A stretch of 64,000 bases of DNA from Mixophyes australis (GCA_036250195.1 JAVHZZ010000003.1:60429289-60493288); one strand, 5' to 3'; shown: positions 11,440 to 21,250, counted from the stretch's first letter. The notes: generated by a model not told the origin, from the letters alone. Program-made: numbers and translations.

Positions 11440-11650
11440 TACCCCATTCATACTGCACCAAAATCCCAGGTTTTTCCTGGGTCGAGCTGAAACGACCCTT
11501 GTGCAGTATGAATGGTACAAGTCCAAAATCCCGGGTCTAAAAACCCGGGTCTTCAACCCGGGATTTATCGAGGGGTAATTCCCGGGTCGGACCCGGGTCG
11601 CCTGCACTATGAATGGTGCAACCCGGATTTTTCAACCCAGGTTGCACAGA
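11440..11650. repeat. Left subterminal repeats of Harbinger
   Basis: The motif CATTCATACTGCAC or its inverse GTGCAGTATGAATGG occurs at the terminus, near 11500-11515 and (as GCACTATGAATGGTGC) near 11606-11621. It alternates with CCCGGG/AACCCGGG palindromes. Such arrays are candidate binding sites for the element's Myb-like protein and transposase. That function is inferred. Confidence 0.75.
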
Positions 11651-11838
11651 AAACATGCTGATTGGCTGTCTGCCTGTCTCTGGAGGATGATGTCATCGTT
11701 GGAAGCCCGTGGAACATTGTAGAAGCTTTCTAGGAGAGATGGTGGATGGTGGTCTCAAGCTAAAGCTGAAGCAGAAGCGTTTTTGTACTGAGAAAATTGC
11801 TTTTATTAGTTTGCAAAAGCAGTGTTTATACAGCAATA

Positions 11839-12441
11839 ATGACACACTGGATGGAGGAAGAGGTGCGTGAGCTGCTGAATGTCAGAGGGGAGGAAGAAAT
11901 TAGAAGGCAAGTGACTGGGACTGTGAAGGATGCCCCAGTGTCCTACAACATCGCCAAAATACTCACTCAACGTGGCATAAAGAGGACGCAGCAACAAGTC
12001 CTGAACAAATTGAATTCCCTGAAGAAGCAGTACACTAAAGTCCATGACCACAACAGGCGCAAAAGTGGCGCTGAAAGAATGGACTAGCCCTTTTATGACC
12101 AGTGCGATATGGTCTTTGGACATTCTCCTCTGACAAATCCAATTGCACTGTCATCTTCTAGCAATGTGGATGCGGCTATACCAACACCACCAGAGAGCAC
12201 ACAGACAAGCGAGACCGCAACCATAATAATAGAAGATTCTATTGAAGACACCCCAGAACTGGAGTGCTCTGCCACAACAGATGACACCAACATGTCTTGG
12301 GAGGAATTGAACGATTCACAGCCATTCCCTGCTGCGCAAGTCGTTACAGAGACTTCGCAAGAAACGCAGCCAGAACCAGTGCCGGTGTCAAAGTCTACGC
12401 CAGGTCCCAGTTTATGCTCAAACAATAAGTATCTTCAATAA
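11839..12441 (+). pseudogene. Harbinger Myb/SANT-like protein, exon 1, one in-frame stop
   Basis: An ATG at 11839 (MTHWMEEEVRELLNV) opens a frame with a trihelix/Myb-SANT-like pattern: the early W, EEVRELL, and the second-helix region NIAKILTQRGIKRTQQQV followed by LNSLKKQY. In PIF/Harbinger elements this second protein binds DNA and helps bring the transposase to the nucleus. The frame is cut by TAG at 12085-12087 and then continues open to 12441 with PFYDQCDMVFGHSP. The stop sits where trihelix proteins of this type usually have a Trp before a Pro/Phe-Tyr/Phe segment. The downstream part is Ser/Thr/Pro-rich and acidic. The exon is probably spliced between about 12392 and 12403 onto exon 2 at 12896; candidate donors of the right phase are CAG|GTCCCA and CCA|GTTTAT. 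One nonsense change would truncate it to 82 residues. Confidence 0.78.
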
Positions 12442-12449
12442 TCTCACAT

Positions 12450-12720
12450 AATAACCAACCATATCTACATACATATATATCTACATAATTGAAGAAAAAA
12501 AAAAAGAACTGTATAAACAAAAGTCCCAAAAACAGAGAACTATATCAACCGAAATGAAAGCCAAATACCAATAAATATATCTACATAACTAAAAAAAAAA
12601 TAAAAAAAATGTTTGCACATAGCTGTCAAAAAAATAGAAGTATATCAACATAAATGCAAACCAAACACCAATGTTTCTACATAACTTTAAAAAGAGAACT
12701 ATATCAACAAAAAGCCCAAA
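12450..12720. repeat. AT-rich tandem repeat in the Myb-gene intron
   Basis: Several diverged copies of a unit containing GAACTATATCAAC, AAAGCCCAAA/AAAGCCAAA and TCTACATAAC, spaced roughly 60-100 bp. They lie within the inferred intron between the two Myb-like exons. Confidence 0.6.
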
Positions 12721-12895
12721 AGACAAATATAATACACTCCAAAGTATTAAAACATTAACACGCATATGTTGCAGTGCAAAACTACTGAGCAAGAGGGAGG
12801 AGGCCTCAAGCACATATCAGCTTACAACACTGCTTTTTTGTTCTGCCACATTATATATTCTAATGTATGTTTTACTGTGTTTTTTCTACGTACAG

Positions 12896-13368
12896 TTTAC
12901 AACGTTCCAAAAAAACGCAAAAGGCTCAACAAAATGGACCAAGCAACTAAAACAATGACAACTGTCATGATGGATCAACTGCGGGAGATGGACAGCACCA
13001 TGAGGGAACACGAGAATACACAACTGCAGCGTTTCATGGACAATGAGCGGGAACTGCAGGACTCTTTCCTCATGCAAATCATGAACATGCAGGAACGCGT
13101 GTTACGGGAAAATCGTGAGTGTATTATGGGATTCATGGACAGACTCCTCTCACGGGTGCAGGCACCTCCTCCAAGTCCTTACTATTATGACGGACATTAT
13201 CCTATGTACCAGCGGGGGCAACCCATGTTAGGCAACAATAACCCTCCAAACCCGGTACACAATACACAACATGCTCAACCTATGGGTAACCCCAACATAG
13301 AATACCCACCAGGTTATCCACTCCAAACCACTCCACCACCAGAAATGCCACAATATAGGCAATTGTAA
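12896..13368 (+). CDS. Harbinger Myb-like protein, exon 2 (C-terminal part)
   Basis: A 3' splice site, a pyrimidine run then CTACGTACAG, ends at 12895. The frame then runs to TAA at 13366-13368. The product starts with a basic patch (NVPKKRKRLNKM, a candidate nuclear localisation signal). It continues with a Met/Gln/Glu-rich helical segment likely to form a coiled coil (QLREMDSTMREHENTQLQRF through QERVLRENREC) and ends in a Pro/Tyr/Asn-rich tail. This matches the expected architecture of the C-terminal half of a Harbinger accessory protein. Its frame fits exon 1 at phase 1. No stop is present in this exon. AATAAA at 13645-13650 is a plausible polyadenylation signal. Confidence 0.65.
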
Positions 13369-13644
13369 TAATCATGTTTTATGGTCAAATGTTTCACTGT
13401 TAATTGTTATCATGTATGTTACGTGTGATCTGGAATCACACCGTTAGCTTCTCATATATATATATAACCTGAAAAGCAAATTTGCACTTACTGTTTGGGC
13501 ACATTTGTGTCTTGGGTTTACTACTTATGTATATATTTTATTTTTTTTCTACATGCAAGTAAGCACTTTTATATTGTGTCATTTTATATTTTGTTGTGAA
13601 GAGACATATGAGGAAATATGTACAAAACAAAATACAATATGTGA

Positions 13645-13650
13645 AATAAA
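13645..13650 (+). promoter_or_regulatory. Candidate poly(A) signal of the Myb-like gene
   Basis: AATAAA 277 bp after the stop of the Myb-like gene and 36 bp before the convergent transposase stop at 13686. The matching minus-strand candidate (TTTATT on plus) for the transposase is at 13537-13542, so the two 3' UTRs would overlap tail to tail. Confidence 0.45.
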
Positions 13651-13685
13651 CATATATTTTTTAATTTGACATTTGTGTGGTACAT

Positions 13686-15139
13686 TCAAACAAGTGAGGA
13701 CAAATTGGCAGTGAGGGGGGTCCTAATAAGTTCAGCAGAGGTATTGGTGCGCTCTCCTTCAAAAGTACTGGAGTCCACTGACAGCACTGGCATTTCAGAT
13801 TCCTGCACATTCCACTCAGGTAGAAATTGGTCTTTTTGAATTTCACAAATGTTATGTAAAATACAGCAAGCAGCAACCACGTGGGGCACAAGTTTGGTGT
13901 CAATGTCAATGCGCTTAAATAGACAGCGCCAACGTCCTTTCAAGCGCCTAAAAGCATTTTCCACCACCATCCGAGCAGAGCTGAGGGTATGGGTAAAACG
14001 GATCTGTTCCTGAGACAGGTGATGTTGCTGAGTGAACCCCTTCATCAGCCAGCGCCTCAAAGGGTAAGCAGCATCCCCAATGATGTGTACCGGTATCTCC
14101 ACACCATCAACAAACGTAGATTTCTGTAAATAAAAACATGCAGTTTCACGTCACCATGTTTAAAATATTGGTCAAATAACGCAGTACACTTGGTACTATA
14201 TGGTGAAAATGCATTTTGCAAGTGTTACATCTGTATATAAAAAGGGGCAGTAAATACATACAATATTGATAGCAAACAATAGTATATAAGCTTCAATTAC
14301 AAATACATCATACAACATTACACCGATATTTACCTCTCTAGGGAACAGCCAGCCATCTTGTCTTTCCTCAGCAATTTGGTAAAGGTCCGAATTTGCTAGA
14401 ACTCTGGCGTCATGGGAACGTCCAGGCAACCCAATGAAAACATCTGTGAAACTAACATAAAAAAAACCCATATATAAATATGTTTTACAATACGCATTAC
14501 ACATGGCACAGTCACATACAAAAAACCCATAAAAAATGCTTACCAATAGTTGTGGTCAACCACAGCCTGCAGAATGATGGAATGCCAGCCTTTGCGGTTG
14601 TAGTAATCCGCATGGTTGTCTGTGGGGGCAATGATGGGGATGTGTGTCCCGTCTATGGCTCCAGCACACTGTGGAAACCCACGCTTCAGGAATCCTGCTA
14701 TTGTATCATCCAGGTGCTGACCTTGCGGTAAGGAGATGAAGCGATGATACAGGGCTTCCAGCAATGCCGTGGTGACTTCATGCACTAGAGTGCACACCCT
14801 GGATATCCCCACTCCAAACAAGCAGGAGATTGTCCGGTATTCTCCAGGGGTAGCATACCACCACAACACAATAGAAAGGCGCCTACATGGTGGAATAGGT
14901 TTCCCAAAGTTAGTGGCCTTCCTGGAAAGTGCTGGGGTAATAAGGTCCAGCACATAGTTAAATGTCCCATGTGACATTCTGAAGTGTTGCATCCACTGCT
15001 GTTCCTCAAATGCTTCCACAGTAGACCAGAAAGCTTCTCCGTGGCTACGCTCTCTGGCACGCATGGTTCTGTTACTGGCAGCACTGAATCTCAAAATTGA
15101 GGCAATGCTGGCCCTGAGAAAAGCTTTCCTCCTGCGCAT
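13686..15139 (-). CDS. HARBI1-like PIF/Harbinger transposase, three exons
   Basis: A DDE nuclease that cuts and reinserts the transposon. Exon 1 runs 15139-14544, starting at an in-frame Met (MRRRKAFLRASIASILRFS) and containing the first catalytic Asp in GAIDGTHIPI. Intron 1 is 14543-14452 (GTAAGC...TTAG). Exon 2 is 14451-14334, and its join restores NYCFTDVFIGLPGRSHDARV across the splice. Intron 2 is 14333-14124 (GTAAAT...TACAG). Exon 3 is 14123-13686, with the second Asp in IGDAAYPL and the Glu in VVENAFRRLKGRWR, 37 residues apart. The spliced frame is about 383 codons with no stop, close to typical HARBI1 length (about 350). All three catalytic residues are present. Further upstream another frame (15321 down to about 15160) encodes MADDSLLCSPEFMFTS... 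up to RRRKAKFMAQQKK; whether a frameshift or a 5' leader separates them is unclear. Activity is not shown. Confidence 0.88.
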
Positions 15140-15464
15140 ATACAGACACAAGTTTTCTTCTGTTGTGCCATAAACTTCGCCTTCCTTCTCCTGAACTGGG
15201 ACTGTGCAAGAGTGCACAGTGTCAGCAGCTGCAGCAAACTCTCATTTGCTGCATAAAACATCAAAAAAATACTAGTAAACATGAACTCTGGGCTACACAA
15301 AAGTGAGTCGTCGGCCATGATGAAAAGTAATGTGGTAAACAATCACCACCCACTTTAGCATCATCTTTATGCGTCAACAAACCAGTCACCTTTCAATGAC
15401 ATCACCGTTTTTCAGCCAATGAAAACTGCTCTGGTGATGACTCCCACAAATTGCCAGGGCACAG

Positions 15465-15625
15465 ACTTGTGCAGTATGAATGGGGTCAACCCGGGAAATT
15501 CCCGGGTCCGAGGGGGTCCGAGGTGCAGTATGAATGGTGTTTCTGAGCTGGGACGCTCCGAGACCCTGCAAAAACCCGGCTTCAAAAACCCGGGATATTG
15601 CAGGGGCGGCAGTATGAAAGCGGTA
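15465..15625. repeat. Right subterminal repeats of Harbinger
   Basis: GTGCAGTATGAATGG occurs near 15470-15484 and 15522-15536, and CAGTATGAAAGCGGTA forms the terminus. AACCCGGGAAATTCCCGGGT and CCCGGGAT palindromes lie between. This mirrors the left subterminal array. Confidence 0.75.
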
Positions 15626-15909
15626 TTGGTGTTCTGTTTTGCACATAAGTTAAATACTGCCTGTTTTTTCATGTAGCACACAAATACTTGATAGCTTATT
15701 TGTACACTGAAATTTAAAGTTGATATTTGTGTGCTACATGAAAAAACAGTCAGTATTTAACTTATGTGCAAAACAGAACACTCATTTGCACCCCTTGTAT
15801 TGTAACATGGCTTTGTCCAGGAGACTGAAATAAGAATCCTCTTCATTTAAGATCCTTAATGAATCAGGCCCCTATTTCTTACTTGCTTCTGTATCCAGCG
15901 CTACGGGAC

Positions 15910-15946
15910 CTTATAAATAAATAAATAATAATAATAATAATAATAA
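15910..15946. repeat. (AAAT)n/(AAT)n tail microsatellite
   Basis: ATAAATAAATAA followed by about seven AAT units, at the 3' end of the LINE-type tail. Confidence 0.9.
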
Positions 15947-16259
15947 TTGTCGACCTAATGATTCTGTCGATGTCATTATTGACGGCTTTCCAACCCTTTC
16001 AATATTATGGTATTGACCATATAAATGTTGAACATGTAACTGTAGAACATATCTATCACACCCAGCAAGTGGTAGCAACGAGGTGGAACTTTATATGCTT
16101 CAGCGATTTTCTCAAACCATTGAAGTTGTGGGCTGGGCCTACCCTGGGATATCTTCTTATCTAAAATAACCATCCTATCAGCCAGTGCCTTTATGTTTCA
16201 AATGTGTCCTTTACTTTATCTTTCATTGGTATGCATCTTTTATTAAACTCTTCTGCCAC

Positions 16260-16520
16260 TAATTTTAGCCAGCCAGTATGCTGCAGCCTTTGGCCAAAAT
16301 TGGTGAAAATTTTGACAGTTGTGAAGCAATCATTAGAGAATAGACTGTAAATGACTGTAAATGAATGTTAATTGCTACAAAATCACATGATTTTAATGGT
16401 TTTTCACAGTTGTTAGCGAAATCCAGATCCAAAACCAAAACACATGAGGATTTTTGGCTAAAACCAAAACTGAAACATTAAGATGGTTTTAGAACCAAAA
16501 CCACAGCAAGGGGGTCTGCG
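16260..16520. mobile_element. Right-end fragment of the TAGAGATG hAT family
   Basis: It ends in GCGCACATCTCTA, preceded by CCAAAACCAAAAC-type motifs and AATCACATGATTTTAATGG. This parallels the last 250 bp of the 9149-10130 element (TATGTGATTTTAGCAATTTT). GTTATAAT follows the end, but I find no matching left terminus, so this is a 5'-truncated copy. Confidence 0.7.
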
Positions 16521-16534
16521 CACATCTCTAGTTA

Positions 16535-17490
16535 TAATGAACATTCACAGGCTTGTGGGGTCTTTCTCAGTACAAGCTCAATGTGTTATCTCCATGCTAT
16601 CTGGTTATGCCCATTCCTTCCTCAGTATTTTTTCCCCTATGCATATCAGATAAAACACCATGACCAGTTTTGAACTTTAGAACTAGGCTGGAAAAGTGAG
16701 GCTTTAGTCATGTCTTCTGAAAAGTCTCTCAGACTACATTAAGGATGAGTTGGCATCTCCCAGCCACAGACGATGAGACTGATCAGTTTGAGCAACATGG
16801 TGAATCTGCATTTCAAAGAAGAAATCTGCATGGGTTCACTTTGGATCCCAGCTTCTAACAACCTTTACTTCCGTCCACGATTTCAGTGGTTCTTTCAGAA
16901 GTTAATTTTCTCTAGCGATATGCTTATAACTGGTTAATGTGAATGCCTAGCTGGTTTCAGAGAAGCCTTGCTAGGACATGTTTATTCCCCCTCAGGAGAT
17001 ACATTTCTGTAATGGTAAATACAGTTTTCTCTATTCTGGCCTTTCTGGGCTCTGAAGCAACAAGAGACTTTATTGCATACAGTTCCATTTAAAAATGTAT
17101 AATTCCTGGAAGAAGCTATTAGTGCTATTCACAGAGTCTTATTACTGGATTCTTTATCTAATTTAGAATTATTTCTCTTGTCCTTCACGTTGGTATTCTG
17201 CACAAGTAGCTTATAAGGCATAAGTCATTTCTAAGGCATTAACCTATCACGTTTTGACCTTTTATGGCTACAGAAGCATATTTCTGTTCTGCATTGGTAA
17301 TCTGGAAAAAAAAATATGAGAAATGCCTACTTCTCCTCCTGCCTGGAGAAAGTTATTCCCACATGCCTATGGCATCCTTAGGTGTCCCTTCTGTCCCTAC
17401 AGTCATTATTCTCTACCATTACATGTTGTCTAAGGACAATGACTCACAATTGTCCCTAAGATTGTGCCATCAACGTATTGCCTCATTCTA
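16535..17490. other. No gene recognised; possibly gypsy-derived
   Basis: No stop-free frame with clear motifs. Because a gypsy reverse-transcriptase fragment follows at once, part of this stretch may be decayed upstream gypsy sequence (a LLPGESY-like residue string near 17336-17357 is suggestive only). Confidence 0.3.
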
Positions 17491-18145
17491 ATTATGAAAC
17501 ATGAGCTATATCCAGGGGAGCACGCAGGATTTTTAAGGGGGGGTTTCCCCCCCACTCCAAAAGAAAAACACAGCGAGAGAGCTGCTGCGCATGCGCCCAA
17601 GCTCCGTTTCGGCAGCACTGTACTATACAGCAGCCGCGGCGCTGTCAAGAAGCATCCACGATGGTGCTGTATACAATACAGCACCGCCGCGGACGCTTCT
17701 TTGACAGCTGCTATATAGTACAGTGCCGCTATGTAGGGGCACTTCTTTAGCGGAGGGGAGGGGTTTCTGGAGACCCAGAAACCCCCCTGACATCTGAATA
17801 TGTTAAAGAAAAGCTGGATAGAGGTTTCATCCAAAAAACATCTGTCCTAATGGTAGAGGCTTCTTCTTCATAGAGGAGGAGCAGACTCTCAGACCCTGCA
17901 TGGAATAAAGTGGCCTTAGCACAAAGATCTTCAAAACCTGTTATCCTCTTCATTTAATATATGAGCTTTTGATCAAATACATGGAGCTTCAGGATTTTTT
18001 TAAATTAAATGTATGAAATGTATCATTTAATCTACACGAAAGAACAATATGAGTGGAAAACAGCTTTCAATACTCAGGTCAGGCCCTTTGAATATTTTAC
18101 GATGCTCTCTGACCATTGCAAGGCAACTGCAATATTTTAAAAAAT
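17491..18145 (+). pseudogene. Ty3/gypsy reverse-transcriptase fragment, split by a MITE
   Basis: Plus-strand translation after the MITE gives SEYVKEKLDRGFIQKTS, matching the start of the gypsy RT fingers. Then comes a decayed stretch, and then EWKTAFNTQVRPFEYF in the position of the EWKTAFNT...FEYLVMPFG motif. The stretch contains stops and frame changes, and the YVDD active-site region is absent, since the sequence turns into unrelated AT-rich DNA after about 18145. The MITE at 17513-17789 lies between the HELY residues and SEYVKEK. LTR retrotransposon, non-functional. Identification is by motif only. Confidence 0.72.
17513..17789. mobile_element. Palindromic MITE inserted in gypsy RT
   Basis: It starts CAGGGGAGCACGCAGGATTT and ends ACCCCCCTG. 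The interior is a long imperfect palindrome: CAGCACTGTACTATACAGCA and TCAAGAAGC recur inverted as GCTTCTTTGACAGCTGC and TATATAGTACAGTGCC. It is GC-rich, with CAG...CTG ends as in hAT elements. A clean 8-bp duplication is not visible. Confidence 0.6.
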
Positions 18146-18149
18146 AAAA

Positions 18150-18835
18150 ATACATTTTTGTGATCTATATCATTTAATTATTGTCAACTTAAATGATATT
18201 TTTATTTTTTTATTTTAACTTTTTATTTTTAAACTGCATCGTTAACATAAGAATGAAACACATAGATAATGTCTAAAACATTATGGGCCGATTCATGTTT
18301 AGACGTAAGTTTTGTGGGAATAATTCTGCGCATGCTGAGAAATGGACCTTTTGCCAGTGAACGCAATTTCATGCAATTTGTGCCCAAATCCAAATGACAC
18401 TTGCGACTGCCTATGACTTGAAGTGTGGGAGGGGATCGACAAAGAGTCGGACGATTCAAGTCCTGCATCTATCTAAAGTATGTTTTATCAGCCGTTATAC
18501 CTACTACAGGGCAGGTGTAGGCGCCAACTGATAGTGATGATTGTCACAGCATCGCCTTTGTTTTACATACTATGTGTATGCCTGCCACTAGATAGCAAAG
18601 GACTTTTGTATGCAAGTGAGAGACAATATAAAAATGCATTGTATGCACATTACGCATTAACTAACATCATGATTTATGGAATATGAAAAAAAAAAATTTT
18701 TTAAAGCAGATTTTTATTAAAGATTATAGTATTATGAGTTGTTAATTTTTTTTATATTTTTTTTGCATGTGTACTGATGGGACTTACAGTGCATATCCTG
18801 CACTGTGTTTTGTCTGTTAACATACAACAAGTAAC
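18150..18835. other. AT-rich, no gene; old MITE-like piece
   Basis: 18290-18440 (GGGCCGATTCATGTTTAGACG, GCGCATGCTGAGAAATGGAC) resembles the inverse of 56940-57060 and part of 39080-39230. It probably belongs to an old Harbinger-like MITE family with GGGCC-GATTCAT ends. The rest is unremarkable. Confidence 0.4.
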
Positions 18836-18843
18836 GTCTAGGC

Positions 18844-19005
18844 CAGTGGTGGGCAAACTCAGTCCTCAAGGGCTAAAACCAGTTCATGTTTTTTGGATTT
18901 CTTTAATCATGCACAGCTGAGTTAATCTATTGTTGTTTCTACAGACAGAAATCCTAAAAACATGAACTGTTGGTAGCCCTTGAGGACTGATTTTGCCCAC
19001 CACTG
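18844..19005. mobile_element. hAT MITE, 162 bp, perfect 8-bp duplication
   Basis: The termini CAGTGGTGGGCAAAC and GTTTTGCCCACCACTG are near-exact inverted repeats. GTCTAGGC flanks both ends (18836-18843, 19006-19013). The interior is also palindromic (CCTCAAGGGCT / AGCCCTTGAGG, AACATGAACTG / CAGTTCATG). Confidence 0.95.
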
Positions 19006-19084
19006 GTCTAGGCAGAACGTACTTACACCCAGATTCAAATTGAAATGTATCTTGATTTCCACTTGGATTTGACTATAGTCAGAA

Positions 19085-19380
19085 CCAGAGCTAGATTAAT
19101 GCTCTGGGGGCCCGGGGCACTTTAGACAGAGGGGGGCCCTAAAGTGTACTATGGCTATAATTTTAGACAAATACACAGACAATGCTGCGTGCACTACTGT
19201 TAGGTGCAGGCAGCTCCCCCTTCATGAGTAGATCAGTGTTAAGTGGGACATACCTCCCAACTGCCCCTGTAATCGGGACAAAGTTCTGACTGAGTGGGTC
19301 AGTCCCCAAACTCAGGACTGCCCCACCAGAATCAGGACAGTTGGCAGAATGTCCTACTCTCTCCTACCTGTTCTTCCCGC
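19085..19380. mobile_element. Two old DNA-element fragments
   Basis: 19087 onward (CAGAGCTAGATTAATGCTCT then GGGGGCCCGGGGC) has a hAT-like CAG start without a matching right end. 19248-19370 (ACATACCTCCCAACTGCCCC ... CAGGACAGTTGGCAGAATG) shows weak inverted ends typical of a short mariner-like repeat. Both are decayed. Confidence 0.4.
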
Positions 19381-19924
19381 TTTCAATACTTGTTGCTGTC
19401 GCTTGGGTCCTAAGCTCAGTTGTGCTTGTCTGGATCCTGGAATGTTGGTTCCCTGTTTGGAAATAGAATAGGTACATGACATATAGAAATATCAGCAATG
19501 AGTGAACACAGTAGGCCTCCCTGCCTCTATGCAGTCCGAAATTAAATCAAAACAATTCATGTTTTATTATTAGTGCCCCGTTCCTGTAACCAGCCCGACT
19601 GTAAAATAATTTTATTCATCTTTAATAAAAAGACCCATTGCCTCAAACAACCCCAACATTAAATTCATAGTAATCACATTTATTAAATAAACCAATTTCC
19701 TACCATACATTAAATAACTTGCATTCACTTTTAAGAAATAACAATCCTTTTTCCAAAACTCTGCCACACATTTAATTAATAGCGCCCAAACCACCCCAAC
19801 ATTAAATTAATCATCTCACCCTACATTGATAAGTCTGCACCAACCCCACTATTAAATTAAATTGTCCCAAAATCACTCCACAAACAAAATAACACCTATT
19901 AATTAGCCACTGCCTACCTCACAC

Positions 19925-20172
19925 ATTACATTTCCACAAGCCGCTTGTGCCCTCACACACACTACATTGCCACAAGCCCCCTGTGCACTCACATATTATA
20001 CTGCCACAAGCCTCCTGTGCCCTCACACATTATACTGCCACAAGCCCCCTGCTGCCCTCACACACATTAGACTGCCACAAGCCCCCTGCTGCCCTCCCAC
20101 GCATTAGACTGCCACAAGTCCCATGCTGCCCTCACACGCATTAGACTGCCACAAGCCGCCTGCTGCCCTCAC
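19925..20172. repeat. 34-38-bp minisatellite, about 7 copies
   Basis: CTGCCACAAGCCCCCTG and CCTCACACACATTA recur, with CCACAAG at about 19934, 19970, 20004, 20038, 20074, 20111 and 20149. The open frame across it is a repeat artefact. Confidence 0.9.
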
Positions 20173-20561
20173 ACACAGACTGAGATACTGTACTTTATGT
20201 TTCATTAAATATATACTTTTAATAGTCAATATCAGTAATTTTGTCGTTGGAAAGTGGGATGTTGCTTTATTACTTTGAAAACCTTTGAAAAATTACACTT
20301 CTTAATAAGTCTGGTCCAGCAGATGCAGGACAACAGTTCTCATGGCCAGGTGGAAAACACCAAAATGCTGCAGGTTTCAGGTTCACTCAATCTGTGGAAT
20401 AGGTCATTCCAAAAGAATAGCTTCCAATCTGGGTAAATCCCAGATATACAGGCTGTGCAGCATTTTGCTGGTTTGTGTAAACACATTATTTCAGTTGTGG
20501 ATAATGTATGTTAGGTATGTGATTTAATCACTACAGAAATGCCACAAGCCCCCGTGTCAAA

Positions 20562-20637
20562 AACCACACACACACAACACACACACACACACACACACAA
20601 CACACACACACACACACACAACACAACACACACACAC
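20562..20637. repeat. (CA)n microsatellite
   Basis: Interrupted (AC)n run with AAC breaks. It follows GCCACAAGCCCCC, the unit seen in the nearby minisatellite, suggesting a shared origin. Confidence 0.93.
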
Positions 20638-20770
20638 TTACCTTGCTCTCTGCTGTACATCACTCTGCGCTGCTCAGACAGGAAGGCCAATCAGCAACAG
20701 GCAGCCTCACAATTAGCTGCCTGTTGCTGCCACTGACGACCAATGATGTTTTTATTAACTTTCTTTTTCT

Positions 20771-20888
20771 GTATATTAGGGAATGTAGACTGTAAGCTCC
20801 AATGGGGCAGGGACTGATGTGAATGAGTTCTCTGTCTACAGCGCTGCGGAATCAGTGGTGCTATATAAATAAAGGGTGATGATGATGA
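20771..20888 (+). mobile_element. SINE/LINE-type tail only
   Basis: GACTGTAAGCTCCAATGGGG, CAGCGCTGCGGAATCAGTGG and CTATATAAATAAAGGG, then (GAT)n. It is nearly identical to the tail of the full SINE at 21251-21600 but lacks the tRNA-like head. Confidence 0.85.
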
Positions 20889-21250
20889 AAGTAGATCATT
20901 TTCCAAAATGTCTAATTTTATGTCTATGGAGGCCGAGCTGCCATGTGAGGCTAGGTCTGGGTCATTTGTCCTGTGGCTTCCCTGCAGCAAAGTCCATCAC
21001 TTCCTGATTAATACCTAGGACAATTCACTACAAAGCTTAGGGTGAGATAAAAAAAAAAAAGATATTCAGAGGATCTAAAGAGGGTTCTATAAGGGAAAAG
21101 CAGAAACACAATAAAACAAGTCCTCCACAAAACAAGGTGCAGATAGCGAGAGGACATTAGTGTGTACCTGTCACTTATATACAGCAGAGACAGCCATATT
21201 GTGGGCTGCACCAATGAAAATGCAGCCTTTTAATCTACTTCAGACCAATA

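Larger units (their letters stand above)
11440..15625. mobile_element. Near-complete PIF/Harbinger transposon, 4186 bp
   Basis: The termini are TACCCCATTCATACTGC (left) and the inverse of TACCGCTTTCATACTGC (right). TTG lies on both sides (11437-11439, 15626-15628), a 3-bp target duplication as usual for this superfamily. The host MITE reads through once the element and one TTG are removed. It carries two convergent genes: a Myb/SANT-like gene on plus (11839-13368) and a HARBI1-like transposase on minus (15139-13686). Subterminal arrays of GCAGTATGAATGG and CCCGGGT lie at both ends. The element sits inside the MITE at 11350-15871 and is therefore younger. Confidence 0.92.
11350..15871. mobile_element. 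Second copy of the palindromic MITE, split by Harbinger
   Basis: It starts GGGCCTGATTCATTAAGGAT and ends with the inverse ATCCTTAATGAATCAGGCCC. It is flanked by CTA on both sides (11347-11349 and 15872-15874). Without the inserted Harbinger it would be about 333 bp, matching the 320-bp copy at 5627-5946 along its length. The insertion lies in the GTGCAAATT / TTGGTGTTCTG segment, which reads continuously in the uninterrupted copy. Confidence 0.88.
11178..15946 (+). mobile_element. LINE-type 3' tail interrupted by MITE and Harbinger
   Basis: The left part (11178-11349) has TTGTAAGCCCTCACGGGCAG. The right part (15875-15946) has CCAGCGCTACGGGACCTTAT followed by AAATAAATAAATAATAATAA. Joined across the insertion they give the layout seen uninterrupted at 26432-26800 and in the SINE tails: GTAAGC...GGGCAGGG, a spacer, CAGCGCT, CTTATAAATAAA and an AAT-rich end. 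I call it an L2/CR1-like LINE or SINE tail. It is the oldest layer of the three-part nest. Confidence 0.72.

Noticed and set aside
12093..12425. 110-codon minus-strand ORF
   Set aside because: Antisense shadow of the Myb-like gene's first exon.
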